The notes below the pieces were generated by a model, which was not told the DNA's origin, did not search any database, and saw nothing but the letters and a program-made list of their open reading frames with translations. Shown here piece after piece: positions 56,792 to 64,000 of a DNA stretch of 64,000 bases (positions are counted from its first letter, which is position 1; each line of letters begins with the position of its first letter). A program made the translations under genes and the position numbers. This DNA is from SM1-73 sp964588305 (GTDB taxonomy: Bacteria > Zixibacteria > MSB-5A5 > SM1-73): NCBI GenBank assembly GCA_964588305.1, contig CAZPOP010000009.1, forward strand, positions 50,730 to 114,729, read 5' to 3'.

Positions 56792-56983
56792 TTACTTATA
56801 AATCTCATCGTGGTTGCATTTGCAGACTCCCACCCGTTTATTTTTGAATCTCCAGGATCCGGATTTGGATCTTTCAGAGACCACATGAAGTATAGGCTGA
56901 ATCGCTCCGCCGCACTTGGGACAATAAACCACATGCGTTTCTTTTTTGACCTTGTCTGCAAAGCTGGTTATCTTTCTAGCCAT
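56792..56983 (-). CDS. Small zinc-ribbon protein
   Basis: 63 aa from the ATG at 56981-56983, with GGAG upstream. ARKITSFADKVKKETHVVYCPKCGG and VGVCKCNHDEIY contain CxxC and CxC pairs around a basic middle (SERSKSGSWRFKNKRV), consistent with a zinc ribbon, possibly nucleic-acid binding. I recognise no named family. It lies between the vor operon and an SMR-like transporter gene on the same strand; no functional link is evident. Confidence 0.7.
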   Translation of the reverse strand: MARKITSFADKVKKETHVVYCPKCGGAIQPILHVVSERSKSGSWRFKNKRVGVCKCNHDEIYK

Positions 56984-57090
56984 CTTTTCTCCTTTTTGAT
57001 TCATGTCCGCGGTCCGCTGTCCGCAGCTTTCTAAACCACATAAGTTCCAACCGTAAACTTAATAGAAAAACGCAATTAAGCAACAACTTT

Positions 57091-57125
57091 TTGACTCTTA
57101 ACCTTCGAACCTGCTAACTGCTTTT
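57091..57125. repeat. Heptad-periodic array
   Basis: TTGACTC, TTAACCT, TCGAACC, TGCTAAC, TGCTTTT in register, ending at the SMR-like gene stop. A GTCCGCG, GTCCGCT, GTCCGCA triplet lies at 57005-57025. Confidence 0.5.
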
Positions 57126-57483
57126 ACTTCCCCAACAAAAATACACCGGCCAAAACCAGGGCTATTCCGGTCCATTTGAAAGAAGAGAATGGTTCTCCGA
57201 AGATCTGCCAGGAGAACAGAACGATCAGGCTGTAGCCCAATCCCATCATCAAAGGATAGGCATAGGAGACGTCCACTTTGGACAAAACCACCATATACAT
57301 GGCCACGCTGGAGACGTAGGAAAAAAGTCCCAGAAGAACGAATGGGGTGGAGAAAATGCTTGTGAAGCTGGAAAGCAGCTGATCCAAAGAGATAGCCCCG
57401 ATCTTGTTCATCCCGGCTTTCAAAAAGAGATGACCGCACACGTTCAAAAGTATGGCTGACAGAATCAGTATCCACTGCGACAT
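57124..57483 (-). CDS. SMR/EamA-like small membrane transporter
   Basis: 119 aa from the ATG at 57481-57483 (GGGAG upstream). Four membrane helices (about 4-24, 47-66, 70-90, 97-117). LLNVCGHLFLKAGM contains the Lys/Gly pattern of SMR helix 1 in place of the Glu of EmrE; VDVSYAYPLMMGLGYSLIVLFSWQIFGEP is the SMR/EamA signature. It could act as a dimer (or with a partner) for polyamine, lipid-linked aminoarabinose or small-molecule flux, as with ArnE/ArnF-like proteins. Substrate unknown. Confidence 0.82.
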   Translation of the reverse strand: MSQWILILSAILLNVCGHLFLKAGMNKIGAISLDQLLSSFTSIFSTPFVLLGLFSYVSSVAMYMVVLSKVDVSYAYPLMMGLGYSLIVLFSWQIFGEPFSSFKWTGIALVLAGVFLLGK

Positions 57484-58166
57484 GGTTTTAATCTCCCTCA
57501 AAGAGTTAGAGACGGCCACACAGATTTTCCCCAATTTAAGATAATTGCAGGCTATGTCAATCCAAAACTTGGGGGTGTTTGCGTCCACTGATGGGGTATG
57601 GGTGTTTTTCCAAAGGATTGATCATAAGCTTCTGGATGCCATCTTGCCGCGTAGGCAAGCCTTTACGGCTTGCCCGCAGTATCTTGAGACGAGCCAAAGC
57701 ATGAAGCCTTGGTTATGCGCTCGACCAATACTCTGAAAGCCAAGGGGTTACCAAACACGTTGTAAGCAAAAAAAACACCAAGTTCTGCTTACCTCCTTTC
57801 TTGAAACCCACTATCAACCACACACTTCAAATTCTCTCAAAACCTATAACTTCGGCCGCATCCCTTGGGCGCATGGTGTCGGCCGAGCAAAAATACCTGA
57901 CAGAAAGGCTTAGCTGAGGCAAGGTAATTTCTTGACATATTTGAAAATGGCATTATTATCATAATAGGGCATTAGACTTGAGCAAGCCGTTTGGAAGGAA
58001 AGAGATTCTTCTCAAGAACCTACAATGCCGGTCAAAGTGATTGGGCGAGTCTTCGCTCAATAGAAAGGCGTAGCCTCGACCAATTCGGACTCGGAGACCC
58101 AACTAGCTAACAATCACTGTTGGGATGTTCAGTGTCACTATCCAGAGTATAGACGCGGAGGTTTAT
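57484..58166. other. Intergenic region with inverted R1 copy
   Basis: No gene. 57646-57722 is an inverted R1 unit (GCGTAGGCAAGCC, GGCTTGCC, GCATGAAGCC, TTATGCGC). A promoter lies at 57932-57959. Confidence 0.5.
57932..57959 (+). promoter_or_regulatory. Promoter for the FG-GAP/dockerin gene
   Basis: TTGACA (57932-57937), 16-nt spacer, TATTAT (57954-57959). It is about 200 nt upstream of the ATG at 58167, implying a long leader. Confidence 0.6.
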
Positions 58167-59756
58167 ATGAAAAAGTTCTTATTTGTTCTTTTAATCGTTT
58201 TGGGAAGCTGCCAGATTGGCTTTGCGGAGATGCCGCTGGAGATGCGTCCCTATTGGATGTCGACGGAGAGCGGGGTCTATTCTACCGGAGCTAGTTGGGG
58301 CGATATCGACAACAATGGCTTCTTGGATTTCGCCGTCTCCAATGGCAACGATATGGCCCTGGCCCCGAATTACGTTTATTTCAATTCCGGCGGAAATCTG
58401 CAGACCGCTCACGGTTGGGCCTCCGATAACAGCCAATATTCGGGTCACTCGGCTTTGGGGGACGTCAATAGCGACGGCTACCTGGATTTTGCGGTCTCCA
58501 ATTATATCCGCTCCGGATGGGGAGCTACCACGGTTCAGTTGTACATGAACCTGGGCGGTTCTTTGGAGACGTCTCCCTCCTGGGAATCCGACGATACCAT
58601 GCATACTTTTGCCTGTGCCTTTGGAGATGCCGATGGAGATGGTGATCTGGACCTGGCCGTTGCCTGTGGCGAATCCTACCACGGCATAGAAGAAAGGCAA
58701 CGCATCTATTACAACAATGGCGGAACCTTAGAAAGCACTCCCTCCTGGATGTCTCTGGACGACACTCCGTGCTATGATGTGGAGTGGGGAGACATTGACA
58801 ATGATGGGGATTTGGATTTGGCCTTCATCAGTTCCATTGGGCCGGTTTTCGTCTACTACAATTATGGCGACTCCATCGAACACTCGGCCTCCTGGAATTC
58901 AGGGGGTTATTACGATGGGAACACCCTGAATTGGGGAGATATGGATAATGATGGTTATCTCGACCTGGCCGTGGCCAACAACGATCAGCTGGGCCAGCCG
59001 GGTTACTTTCAGGTCTACAAGAATGAGGCGGGAACATTGAACCCTTCTCCGGTCTGGCAGTCGCAAACTCAAGGGTATGGTTCGTCCGTTTCCTGGTGTG
59101 ACGTCGACTGCGATGGCGACAAGGATTTGGCCGCGGGCAGATGGTGGGGTTATTCGTGGATATACGAAAACGTTGAGGGAACTCTAACCCCCACCGCAGT
59201 CTGGCGATGCAGCACTGCCTATAAAAGCGTGGTGGAGGAGATGGTCTGGGGGGATGTGGATGGAGATGGGGTCTTAAGCATCACCGCAGAAACTTATCCA
59301 GGCGATGGACTAAAAAAGGTCTTTTACCTGAATCACTATCCGGCTCATTCTCTTGAAAGCGTAATAGTGGATGACAATACCCTGTCGCCAGGTGAGTATT
59401 GTTATAATCTGGCAACCGGGTGGGTATCTGTGGCATCCGCACCGGTATCCTACATCTCCTTCGATTACCATTACTCCTACAAACCTGATTTAGGCGTGAG
59501 CAACTGGGGCGAATCAAATTATGTCTTCAAGAACATTGCCCCAGTGTACACCTGGGGGGATGCCAGCGGGGACGGCATAGTGGACGTAGCAGACGTTGTG
59601 TTTTTGATAAACTATCTTTTCTTAGGTGGTTCTCCACCCATCCCTCTGCCCTCTGGCGACCCTAATAACGACTGTACCATTGATATCGGGGATGTAGTAT
59701 ATCTGATCAATTATCTCTTCACAGGGGGAGCCCCACCCGGGCAGGGATGCGCCTAA
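58167..59756 (+). CDS. Secreted FG-GAP/VCBS repeat protein with dockerin-like C-terminus
   Basis: 529 aa from the ATG at 58167 (GGAGG upstream; a longer frame to 58125 is rejected). Signal peptide: MKKFLFVLLIVLGSCQIGFA. Residues 28-390 hold about seven FG-GAP/VCBS blades, each with GDIDNNGFLDFAVSN-like calcium loops: GDVNSDGYLDFAVSN, GDADGDGDLDLAVAC, GDIDNDGDLDLAFIS, GDMDNDGYLDLAVAN, CDVDCDGDKDLAAGR, GDVDGDG. The last 65 residues form two dockerin motifs (GDASGDGIVDVADVVFLINYLF, GDPNNDCTIDIGDVVYLINYLF). Likely a beta-propeller calcium-binding surface protein. No enzyme motif. Confidence 0.88.
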   Translation: MKKFLFVLLIVLGSCQIGFAEMPLEMRPYWMSTESGVYSTGASWGDIDNNGFLDFAVSNGNDMALAPNYVYFNSGGNLQTAHGWASDNSQYSGHSALGDVNSDGYLDFAVSNYIRSGWGATTVQLYMNLGGSLETSPSWESDDTMHTFACAFGDADGDGDLDLAVACGESYHGIEERQRIYYNNGGTLESTPSWMSLDDTPCYDVEWGDIDNDGDLDLAFISSIGPVFVYYNYGDSIEHSASWNSGGYYDGNTLNWGDMDNDGYLDLAVANNDQLGQPGYFQVYKNEAGTLNPSPVWQSQTQGYGSSVSWCDVDCDGDKDLAAGRWWGYSWIYENVEGTLTPTAVWRCSTAYKSVVEEMVWGDVDGDGVLSITAETYPGDGLKKVFYLNHYPAHSLESVIVDDNTLSPGEYCYNLATGWVSVASAPVSYISFDYHYSYKPDLGVSNWGESNYVFKNIAPVYTWGDASGDGIVDVADVVFLINYLFLGGSPPIPLPSGDPNNDCTIDIGDVVYLINYLFTGGAPPGQGCA

Positions 59757-60419
59757 AATACTGGTGGGAAGTAGCTGAAAGGTATTGGGGCAATTTGCTG
59801 TGGTGTCAAAACGTCAGCCCTCAAGTGGTGTGCAGAGGGACCTTTGAATGATAACGAACGCCCTTCTCTGCCTCTTCACTCCGTCAAAAAATCAGTTCTG
59901 CGTCGGGTTGCGTCCCGACGGACCGCCCGCCAAACAACGCTGCCGAACTTACGCAGATTATCAGGTTCATGCCGCCGACATATCGTGCTAATGTGCTGAT
60001 GTGCTTTAGTTTAATTGCCGCTTCCACAAACCAGTGTTTTCTTCTTAGAACCTTTTTATTGCAGAAATATTAATTTAGGTCTTGACAAGAAAGAGAACAC
60101 GGTTATCTTAGTAGTAAGCAGTGTAACAACGGGCAGAATATTACATTATACTGGCTTACCTGGCGGAAGAGGCTGTGTCACTTTTCTTTTTATTGTCGAG
60201 ATCCAAATTCCCTTAACACAGTTCCACTGTCTTTTTAGCAGTGGAGAGACCTCGGCCCCTGATTCTTCTTTGGAATGGTTTGGCTAGCAATTCTTTGTTC
60301 TTTCAAGAATTTTACATGGCTTTTGAGTACCCCAGAATTGTATCACGATGTGATCATGGAGATAGTGTTATGATTCGGTTTTACCCTGCAATCATCAACG
60401 TTGATGGAGGTGAAGAAAC
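59757..60419. other. Intergenic region, 660 bp, no supported gene
   Basis: Short ORFs here have poor codon composition and no ribosome sites. A GTCGGG/CCCGAC hairpin (59896-59913) and a promoter at 60082-60109 are the only features seen. Confidence 0.5.
60082..60109 (+). promoter_or_regulatory. Candidate promoter for the IPTL-CTERM gene
   Basis: TTGACA (60082-60087), 16-nt spacer, TATCTT (60104-60109), about 310 nt upstream of the gene. The -10 matches the one before korD. Confidence 0.45.
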
Positions 60420-61304
60420 ATGAGGTTTATTGGTGTTACGAAACAGATGCTTTTAGTCCTAACGGCAGTCATTTTATGGGTTTCCGGCGTGGGTCACAAT
60501 GTCTCAGCTACCCCTAATGAAGGGGGTGGTCAAAGCACTGGCTGCAGTATACTAGTGTACTTAACGACAATCACCGACACCTATGATTCAACTGCTTGTG
60601 ACAGCATTTTGCCAATGATCCTACAGAGCCACGGGCACACAGTGACCGTTACAGACAGAAAAGGAACGAGTGTGATCACTCCTTTGTTGCTGGACGACTA
60701 CGACCAGTTGTGGTTTCTATCCACCTATCCTGCTGCCGTGGCCCAGCTTGCGCAGCCTGAGATAGATGCTATTCTAGATTTCCGAAATCAGGGAAATGGC
60801 CTGCTGATTATGGCTGACAATGAGTCTCCCGATAATTATGTAGATGATGCCAACCAAATTTCTATACCTCTCGGCGTTACATTCCACGGTACAGGAGACC
60901 ACGGCCACGGAGAAGTGCTAACGCCCATAGCACCTGATTTTGCAGATCATCCATTAGCTGCCGGAGTTGACACTATACCCGGTAACCGGAATGAGGCAAA
61001 AATGACGGTCGGCAATGATGTAGAAGTTGTTGCTACTTACCAGGGTGATACTTTGATTGCTGCACTGGATGACGGATACGGAAGAGTCGTTTTTGATGTA
61101 AGTTTCTTACGGGTATTTGATGGTAGCATTCCAATAGGTGATAATGAACAGTACGTCACCAACATCGCTGACTGGCTGTGTGCTGACGAGAATGACATCC
61201 CCACCCTCACCGAATGGGGTCTGATCATCTTTGGGGTGGTGTTGCTTGGGTTCATTACCTGGGTGTTTCTTAGAAGGAGAAAGGCAGCAGTAAGCTTGCG
61301 GTGA
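60420..61304 (+). CDS. Secreted protein with IPTL-CTERM sorting signal
   Basis: 294 aa, with GGAGGTGAAG upstream. Signal peptide of about 30 residues (MLLVLTAVILWVSGVGHNVSA core). The main domain (about 42-255) reads SILVYLTTITDTYDSTACDS, HTVTVTDRKGT, YDQLWFLSTYP, GNGLLIMADNESPDNY and FVDVSFLR-like strands: a Rossmann-like ThuA/DUF4350-type fold. The C-terminus is IPTLTEWGLIIFGVVLLGFITW followed by RRRK: the IPTL motif, one membrane helix and a basic tail, as in IPTL-CTERM proteins processed by an exosortase/archaeosortase-like enzyme. No sorting enzyme is in the window. The cargo's function is unknown. Confidence 0.82.
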   Translation: MRFIGVTKQMLLVLTAVILWVSGVGHNVSATPNEGGGQSTGCSILVYLTTITDTYDSTACDSILPMILQSHGHTVTVTDRKGTSVITPLLLDDYDQLWFLSTYPAAVAQLAQPEIDAILDFRNQGNGLLIMADNESPDNYVDDANQISIPLGVTFHGTGDHGHGEVLTPIAPDFADHPLAAGVDTIPGNRNEAKMTVGNDVEVVATYQGDTLIAALDDGYGRVVFDVSFLRVFDGSIPIGDNEQYVTNIADWLCADENDIPTLTEWGLIIFGVVLLGFITWVFLRRRKAAVSLR

Positions 61305-61364
61305 GTCTTCGACCCTGAGCTTGGCCGAAGGGCCAGGTCGAACCGTTATCAGTGATCAGTTAGG

Positions 61365-61445
61365 AGTCGCCAGCGTAGCGCAGGCTTCATGCCTGCGCTA
61401 AACCGAAAATTCCAGAGGCATGAAGGCTCTGCTACGCGAAAATTG
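61365..61445. repeat. R1-like hairpin element
   Basis: AGCGTAGCGCAGGC/GCCTGCGC and GAGGCATGAAGGCTCTGCTACGCG: a degenerate R1 relative with CGTAG...CTACG outer arms. Confidence 0.5.
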
Positions 61446-61535
61446 CGGTCAGCGGTAGTTCGGGTCGCGGGGTTACTGGGCTTTGTAGGATTTGTCGGGC
61501 ACCCTCCATCATAGGCGGGGTGCCCGACAATTTCT

Positions 61536-62234
61536 TTAGGTGAACTTTGACGCGGCAAAAATCGCGGTAAGGTCTTGCAGGGAATGGGCGATTATTCCTG
61601 GAACCAGACTCTTTCTCCAGATAAACAAAAGACAAAACAGAAGCCCGTAAGTCCCGGTTAAGATGACTCCACCGATCCCTTGGTAGAAATGCCCTAAGCC
61701 AAAACAGAGCGAAGATAGGGCTACAGTAAGATACCAGTTGTTGGTAAAAAGATTCAGTTTGGTCAGAACGTATCCCCTGAATCCTGTCTCCTCGCATATT
61801 CCTGCCGTTACGGACAGAATCACCCAAAAAAGTCTCTCCGTGTTAGTGCGAGGCAAGATGAACGCTATTTCCTCGGGGACGGTGAGATGAAAAAACCCCA
61901 GTACCTGAGCCAGGCCCAAAAGAATGACGTTTGCCACCAGCAGAAAACCCAGCCCGATGCCAAGATTAGCCGGGGTCAGCCCAGAAAACCCCACAGCGGA
62001 TAGATTCTCTTTCCCCTTTCTTAAAACCAAAAAGACCACGGCGAAGATAAGCCACTCGATTGCAATGGTAGGAAGATAAATCTGCGAAACCGGATCCATC
62101 CCCGCAAATCCCGTCTCCGGCTTGCTTTCCGCCATTATCACGTAGCTCAGAAGGGGCCATCCCACCAGCAGAAAAAGGAGCAGGGTCACGGTCCCCAACC
62201 GTGGCTCACCAGTGTCTTTATTGTTGCTATCCAT
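61536..62234 (-). CDS. CPBP family intramembrane metalloprotease
   Basis: 232 aa with seven to eight membrane segments. CPBP/Rce1 motifs: AGICEETGFRGYV (EExxxR with the double Glu and Arg), FGLGHFYQG (His) and IIAHSLQDLTA (HxxxD/N). The family includes eukaryotic CAAX protease II and bacterial proteins for bacteriocin self-immunity and membrane-protein processing. Partner unknown. Minus strand, isolated. Confidence 0.88.
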   Translation of the reverse strand: MDSNNKDTGEPRLGTVTLLLFLLVGWPLLSYVIMAESKPETGFAGMDPVSQIYLPTIAIEWLIFAVVFLVLRKGKENLSAVGFSGLTPANLGIGLGFLLVANVILLGLAQVLGFFHLTVPEEIAFILPRTNTERLFWVILSVTAGICEETGFRGYVLTKLNLFTNNWYLTVALSSLCFGLGHFYQGIGGVILTGTYGLLFCLLFIWRKSLVPGIIAHSLQDLTAIFAASKFT

Positions 62235-62400
62235 AATAGGTTTGTGTTCTATGATAATTGAAACCTCACCGCCCTACGCCCTCTCCACGCAATGGAGAGG
62301 GGAACCAAGGGGGGTGAGGTAAAAAGCATCCCTATTTCTGCTCTTAAATCAAACCAAAGGCTAATTCATGAGCGAGTGTTCTGGATAGAACCAAATTTTT

Positions 62401-62625
62401 CTATTCAGGTGGCTGGGGAGTTTTATCCTCCTTCTTCGGTTCTTTTTTGAAGGCCGCACCCACCAGAAGTGCAATACCAACCACCACCAAAATCAACGGC
62501 CACATTTCCCCGGCATCCGGAATTATACGAAGATTGCTCAAGAGAAAAACAACGCCGATCCCTAGCACGATTGTCCCCCCTATCACCATGCCGTGCCGAC
62601 CTTCCTTTTCTTCTTCTTTGTGCAT
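62401..62625 (-). CDS. Small membrane protein (LiaI/LiaF transmembrane-like, DUF5668-like)
   Basis: 74 aa with AAAGGAGGAAT upstream. Charged N-terminus, two membrane helices (about 13-30 and 41-60) with SNLRIIPDAGEMWPLILVVVGIALL between and in the second. The spacing LxIIPxxGxxWPLILIxxGIxLL is that of LiaI-LiaF-like transmembrane domains, seen in envelope-stress proteins. C-terminal Lys/Pro tail. Promoter at 62663-62691. Confidence 0.75.
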   Translation of the reverse strand: MHKEEEKEGRHGMVIGGTIVLGIGVVFLLSNLRIIPDAGEMWPLILVVVGIALLVGAAFKKEPKKEDKTPQPPE

Positions 62626-62662
62626 GATTCCTCCTTTTGCTGATTCAACTATCCTTTACGCT

Positions 62663-62691
62663 ATAATAGCCCATTTTGTTACGCGGGGCAA
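62663..62691 (-). promoter_or_regulatory. Promoter of the small membrane protein gene
   Basis: Minus strand TTGCCC (62686-62691), 17-nt spacer, TATTAT (62663-62668), 38 nt before the ATG. Confidence 0.55.
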
Positions 62692-62791
62692 CGGAAATCT
62701 GGAGCGCTGGGCCGGTATCAGCTCCCGCCGTTTGAGGCAAGATACGCGGAACTGACCTGTAAAATAAGAGCTTAACTGCGGTGGCAGAGAG

Positions 62792-62827
62792 AGAACCAGC
62801 ACCTAACTTAAGTTAGGTGCTGGTTCT
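62792..62827. terminator. 36-bp perfect palindrome (R4)
   Basis: An 18-bp inverted repeat without spacer: AGAACCAGCACCTAACTT followed directly by its reverse complement, then TCC. Looser copies are at 29667-29690 and 19002-19044. It lies between divergent genes (62625 minus, 62971 plus), so it is not downstream of an obvious gene; the function is unclear. The rest of the gap 62626-62970 holds no gene. Confidence 0.6.
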
Positions 62828-62970
62828 TTCCATTCTCAAAAGTATGGCGAAATAGAAGTGACATTGAAGCTAAAGCGAGATGATCAAGATGCGACGGTGA
62901 AGTCATTGCCTATTCTTTCTTCAATTCCTATCCTTGTCGAGGAGTCAAGAGACTCCCAAAGGACGGCTAT

Positions 62971-63660
62971 ATGAAAAAGATGGTTCGACAAGCTCCCGAA
63001 CCGCATGGTTCGGGGCAAGCTCACCATAAGAAAAAAAAAGACAGGCGCTTCGGACATCATTTCGTTGACCATTACAACTCCTCTCTTTCCTACCGGAGAA
63101 AGAAAAGGAACAGAATCAGGTATTTGAATTGGGCCACAGAGCTTTTCGGATATTCTGATTCGGAGATAGAAAGGCAGAACGTGACCGAAACATCTCAGGA
63201 AGACAGCAATTCGAGCGTTGACCACAAAGATGCGTCCGCAGAGGAAACTGAACACAAGGTCAGAGAGGCGGTGGGGAAACTCTCATCCTTGGAAGGGCAG
63301 TTTGTAGAATATTTCTATTTTGAATGCAAAAGCTATAGGGATATTTCCCTTATCTTGAACAAAAAGATCCACAAGCTGGAGAGAATCCACCGTCGAGCTT
63401 TGGCCAAATTGAAAATGCTCCTATCCGATTATGTGAAAACTCGTTTTAAGCTGGACTTACCGGAAGAGGCCGATCTAGACACCCGGTCGCAGTGTATGAT
63501 CTGCAAGAGCCCTTTCCGCCGGGAATTAGACAAGTTGATCAAGGCAAAAAAGAAAGAGCAAACTTACAGATCGCTGATTGGAATTTTCAAGGAGAAGTAT
63601 GGGCTTGAGATCAAAACCCCTCAGGTGATAATAGGCCACAAGAATAAACATATGGTTTGA
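62971..63660 (+). CDS. Sigma-70 region 4-like HTH protein with C-terminal Cys/His segment
   Basis: 229 aa, AAAGGACGG upstream. Residues 1-60 are very basic with His runs (HHKKKKDRRFGHHF, YRRKKRNRIRY). Residues about 95-150 read VREAVGKLSSLEGQFVEYFYF, KSYRDISLILNKKIHKLERIHRRALAKLKMLL, the helix-turn-helix layout of sigma-70 region 4. Residues 172-229 hold CMICKSPFRRELDKLI and GHKNKHMV, with two Cys and two His that could bind zinc. No region 2, so it is not a normal sigma factor. The next gene encodes a small ribbon-helix-helix-like protein. Confidence 0.65.
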   Translation: MKKMVRQAPEPHGSGQAHHKKKKDRRFGHHFVDHYNSSLSYRRKKRNRIRYLNWATELFGYSDSEIERQNVTETSQEDSNSSVDHKDASAEETEHKVREAVGKLSSLEGQFVEYFYFECKSYRDISLILNKKIHKLERIHRRALAKLKMLLSDYVKTRFKLDLPEEADLDTRSQCMICKSPFRRELDKLIKAKKKEQTYRSLIGIFKEKYGLEIKTPQVIIGHKNKHMV

Positions 63661-63680
63661 AAGGCAGTATACGGAGGAAT

Positions 63681-63729
63681 CCTTGAACCTTTAACCTTAC
63701 ACCTTTAACCTTGCACCTTAAACCTTATT
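63681..63729. repeat. Heptad-periodic array (CCTTNNN x 7)
   Basis: Seven consecutive 7-mers all begin CCTT (CCTTGAA, CCTTTAA, CCTTACA, CCTTTAA, CCTTGCA, CCTTAAA, CCTTATT), directly before the ribosome site of the last gene. The cleanest example of the heptad arrays in the window. Confidence 0.7.
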
Positions 63730-63743
63730 CAAAGGAGTGGAAA

Positions 63744-64000
63744 ATGAGCGAAAGCATCACCAAGCTGAGAGGTGAGCACTGCCTGAACGTTTATGTCTCC
63801 TATCAGCTGAAAGAGAGGATCATCAGGCTGGCAGAGAAATATGATCGCACCATGGCGGATATGGTGAGAACTCTCATAAAGGTGGGCATTCCCGTGATGG
63901 AAGGGCTCTCCGAAGCTGAGGAAAAGATATTGAACGATTCCGTCACCCTGGCCAGAAAGATGAGAAAAGTCAGGCAGATGAAAATCAAAGAGGCTGGTTT
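63744..64000 (+). CDS. Ribbon-helix-helix-like protein (partial)
   Basis: The frame from ATG 63744 (AAAGGAGTGG upstream) is open to the window end, giving 85 residues. LRGEHCLNVYVSYQLKERIIRLAEKYDRTMADMVRTLIKVGI resembles a CopG/Arc-type ribbon-helix-helix (strand, then two helices; cited as residues 8-49), followed by an acidic and then lysine-rich helix (EEKILNDSVTLARKMRKVRQMK). Probably a DNA-binding regulator; the C-terminus is missing. Likely co-transcribed with the sigma-like gene 83 bp upstream. Confidence 0.55.
   Translation, partial: MSESITKLRGEHCLNVYVSYQLKERIIRLAEKYDRTMADMVRTLIKVGIPVMEGLSEAEEKILNDSVTLARKMRKVRQMKIKEAG

Noticed and set aside
60015..60423. Two small plus-strand ORFs of 90 and 60 aa
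   Set aside because: Odd composition, no ribosome sites, partial overlap with the leader of the next gene.
62884..63255. 123-aa minus-strand ORF
   Set aside because: Antisense to the sigma-like gene, which has a proper ribosome site and domain.

Overview
The window looks like a chromosomal piece of an anaerobic, Gram-negative-type bacterium, probably an uncultured lineage of the FCB superphylum (Zixibacteria-like). The basis is the combination of outer-membrane beta-barrel proteins, many secreted proteins ending in paired dockerin-like repeats (GDxNxDxxVDxxDVxxLxNYLF), a C25 (gingipain-type) and a C1A peptidase, ferredoxin-dependent 2-oxoacid oxidoreductases and Hdr-type electron-transfer proteins. 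The taxonomic call is inference; there is no rRNA or marker-rich operon to settle it.

Layout. 1-3.4 kb: a partial PLP enzyme, a membrane protein, an SDR epimerase and a lipoprotein. 4.0-16.0 kb: the centrepiece, a plus-strand cluster korDABC - hdrA - hicB-like/hicB/hicA - mvhD - hdrCB fusion - PPOX-fold protein - hdrA-mvhD fusion - zinc ribbon. Three of these genes (hdrA, mvhD, hdrA-mvhD) carry an in-frame TGA exactly where the family has a redox cysteine, so all three are most likely selenoproteins. The two hdrA TGAs are followed at identical spacing by a 7-bp hairpin with a GGTC loop and a compensatory base pair, as expected of a bacterial SECIS element. 16-25 kb: scattered metabolic genes (C45-type amidase, GNAT, RidA, response regulator, nitrilase-family amidase, MFS), a repeat-rich 1.3-kb gap, a secreted gene broken by a TAA, and a dockerin protein. 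25.4-28.7 kb: a fur - outer-membrane protein - feoA - feoB iron operon with a 19-bp palindrome near the fur start. 28.7-33 kb: DMT exporter, DUF362 ferredoxin protein, DUF123 protein, a trans-sulfuration enzyme and a TlpA-like lipoprotein. 33.3-38.8 kb: an apparent remnant integrative element bounded by a 26-bp duplication of the tRNA-Leu(GAG) 3' end, holding a 1369-aa C1A peptidase with seven tandem repeats and an integrase remnant. 38.8-47.7 kb: glycolysis (gap-pgk-tpiA-secG, then a probably PPi-dependent phosphofructokinase), HAD, RdgB, MurI, SmpB. 48-53 kb: tRNA-Leu(CAG), a C25 peptidase with dockerin, and lipoproteins. 53.4-57.5 kb: a second 2-oxoacid:ferredoxin oxidoreductase operon (VOR-like) on the minus strand, a zinc ribbon and an SMR-like transporter. 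58-64 kb: an FG-GAP/dockerin protein, an IPTL-CTERM protein, a CPBP protease, a sigma-region-4-like protein and a partial ribbon-helix-helix-like protein.

How it may work together (inference): KorABCD makes or consumes reduced ferredoxin, and the adjacent selenium-containing Hdr/MvhD proteins could move these electrons to a disulfide or another acceptor by flavin-based bifurcation or confurcation. No hydrogenase (MvhAG) or formate dehydrogenase genes lie beside them, so the second electron partner is unknown.

A second theme is intergenic DNA: arrays with strict 7-nt periodicity at gene borders, several families of dispersed hairpins, and four degenerate copies of an integrase-derived repeat.
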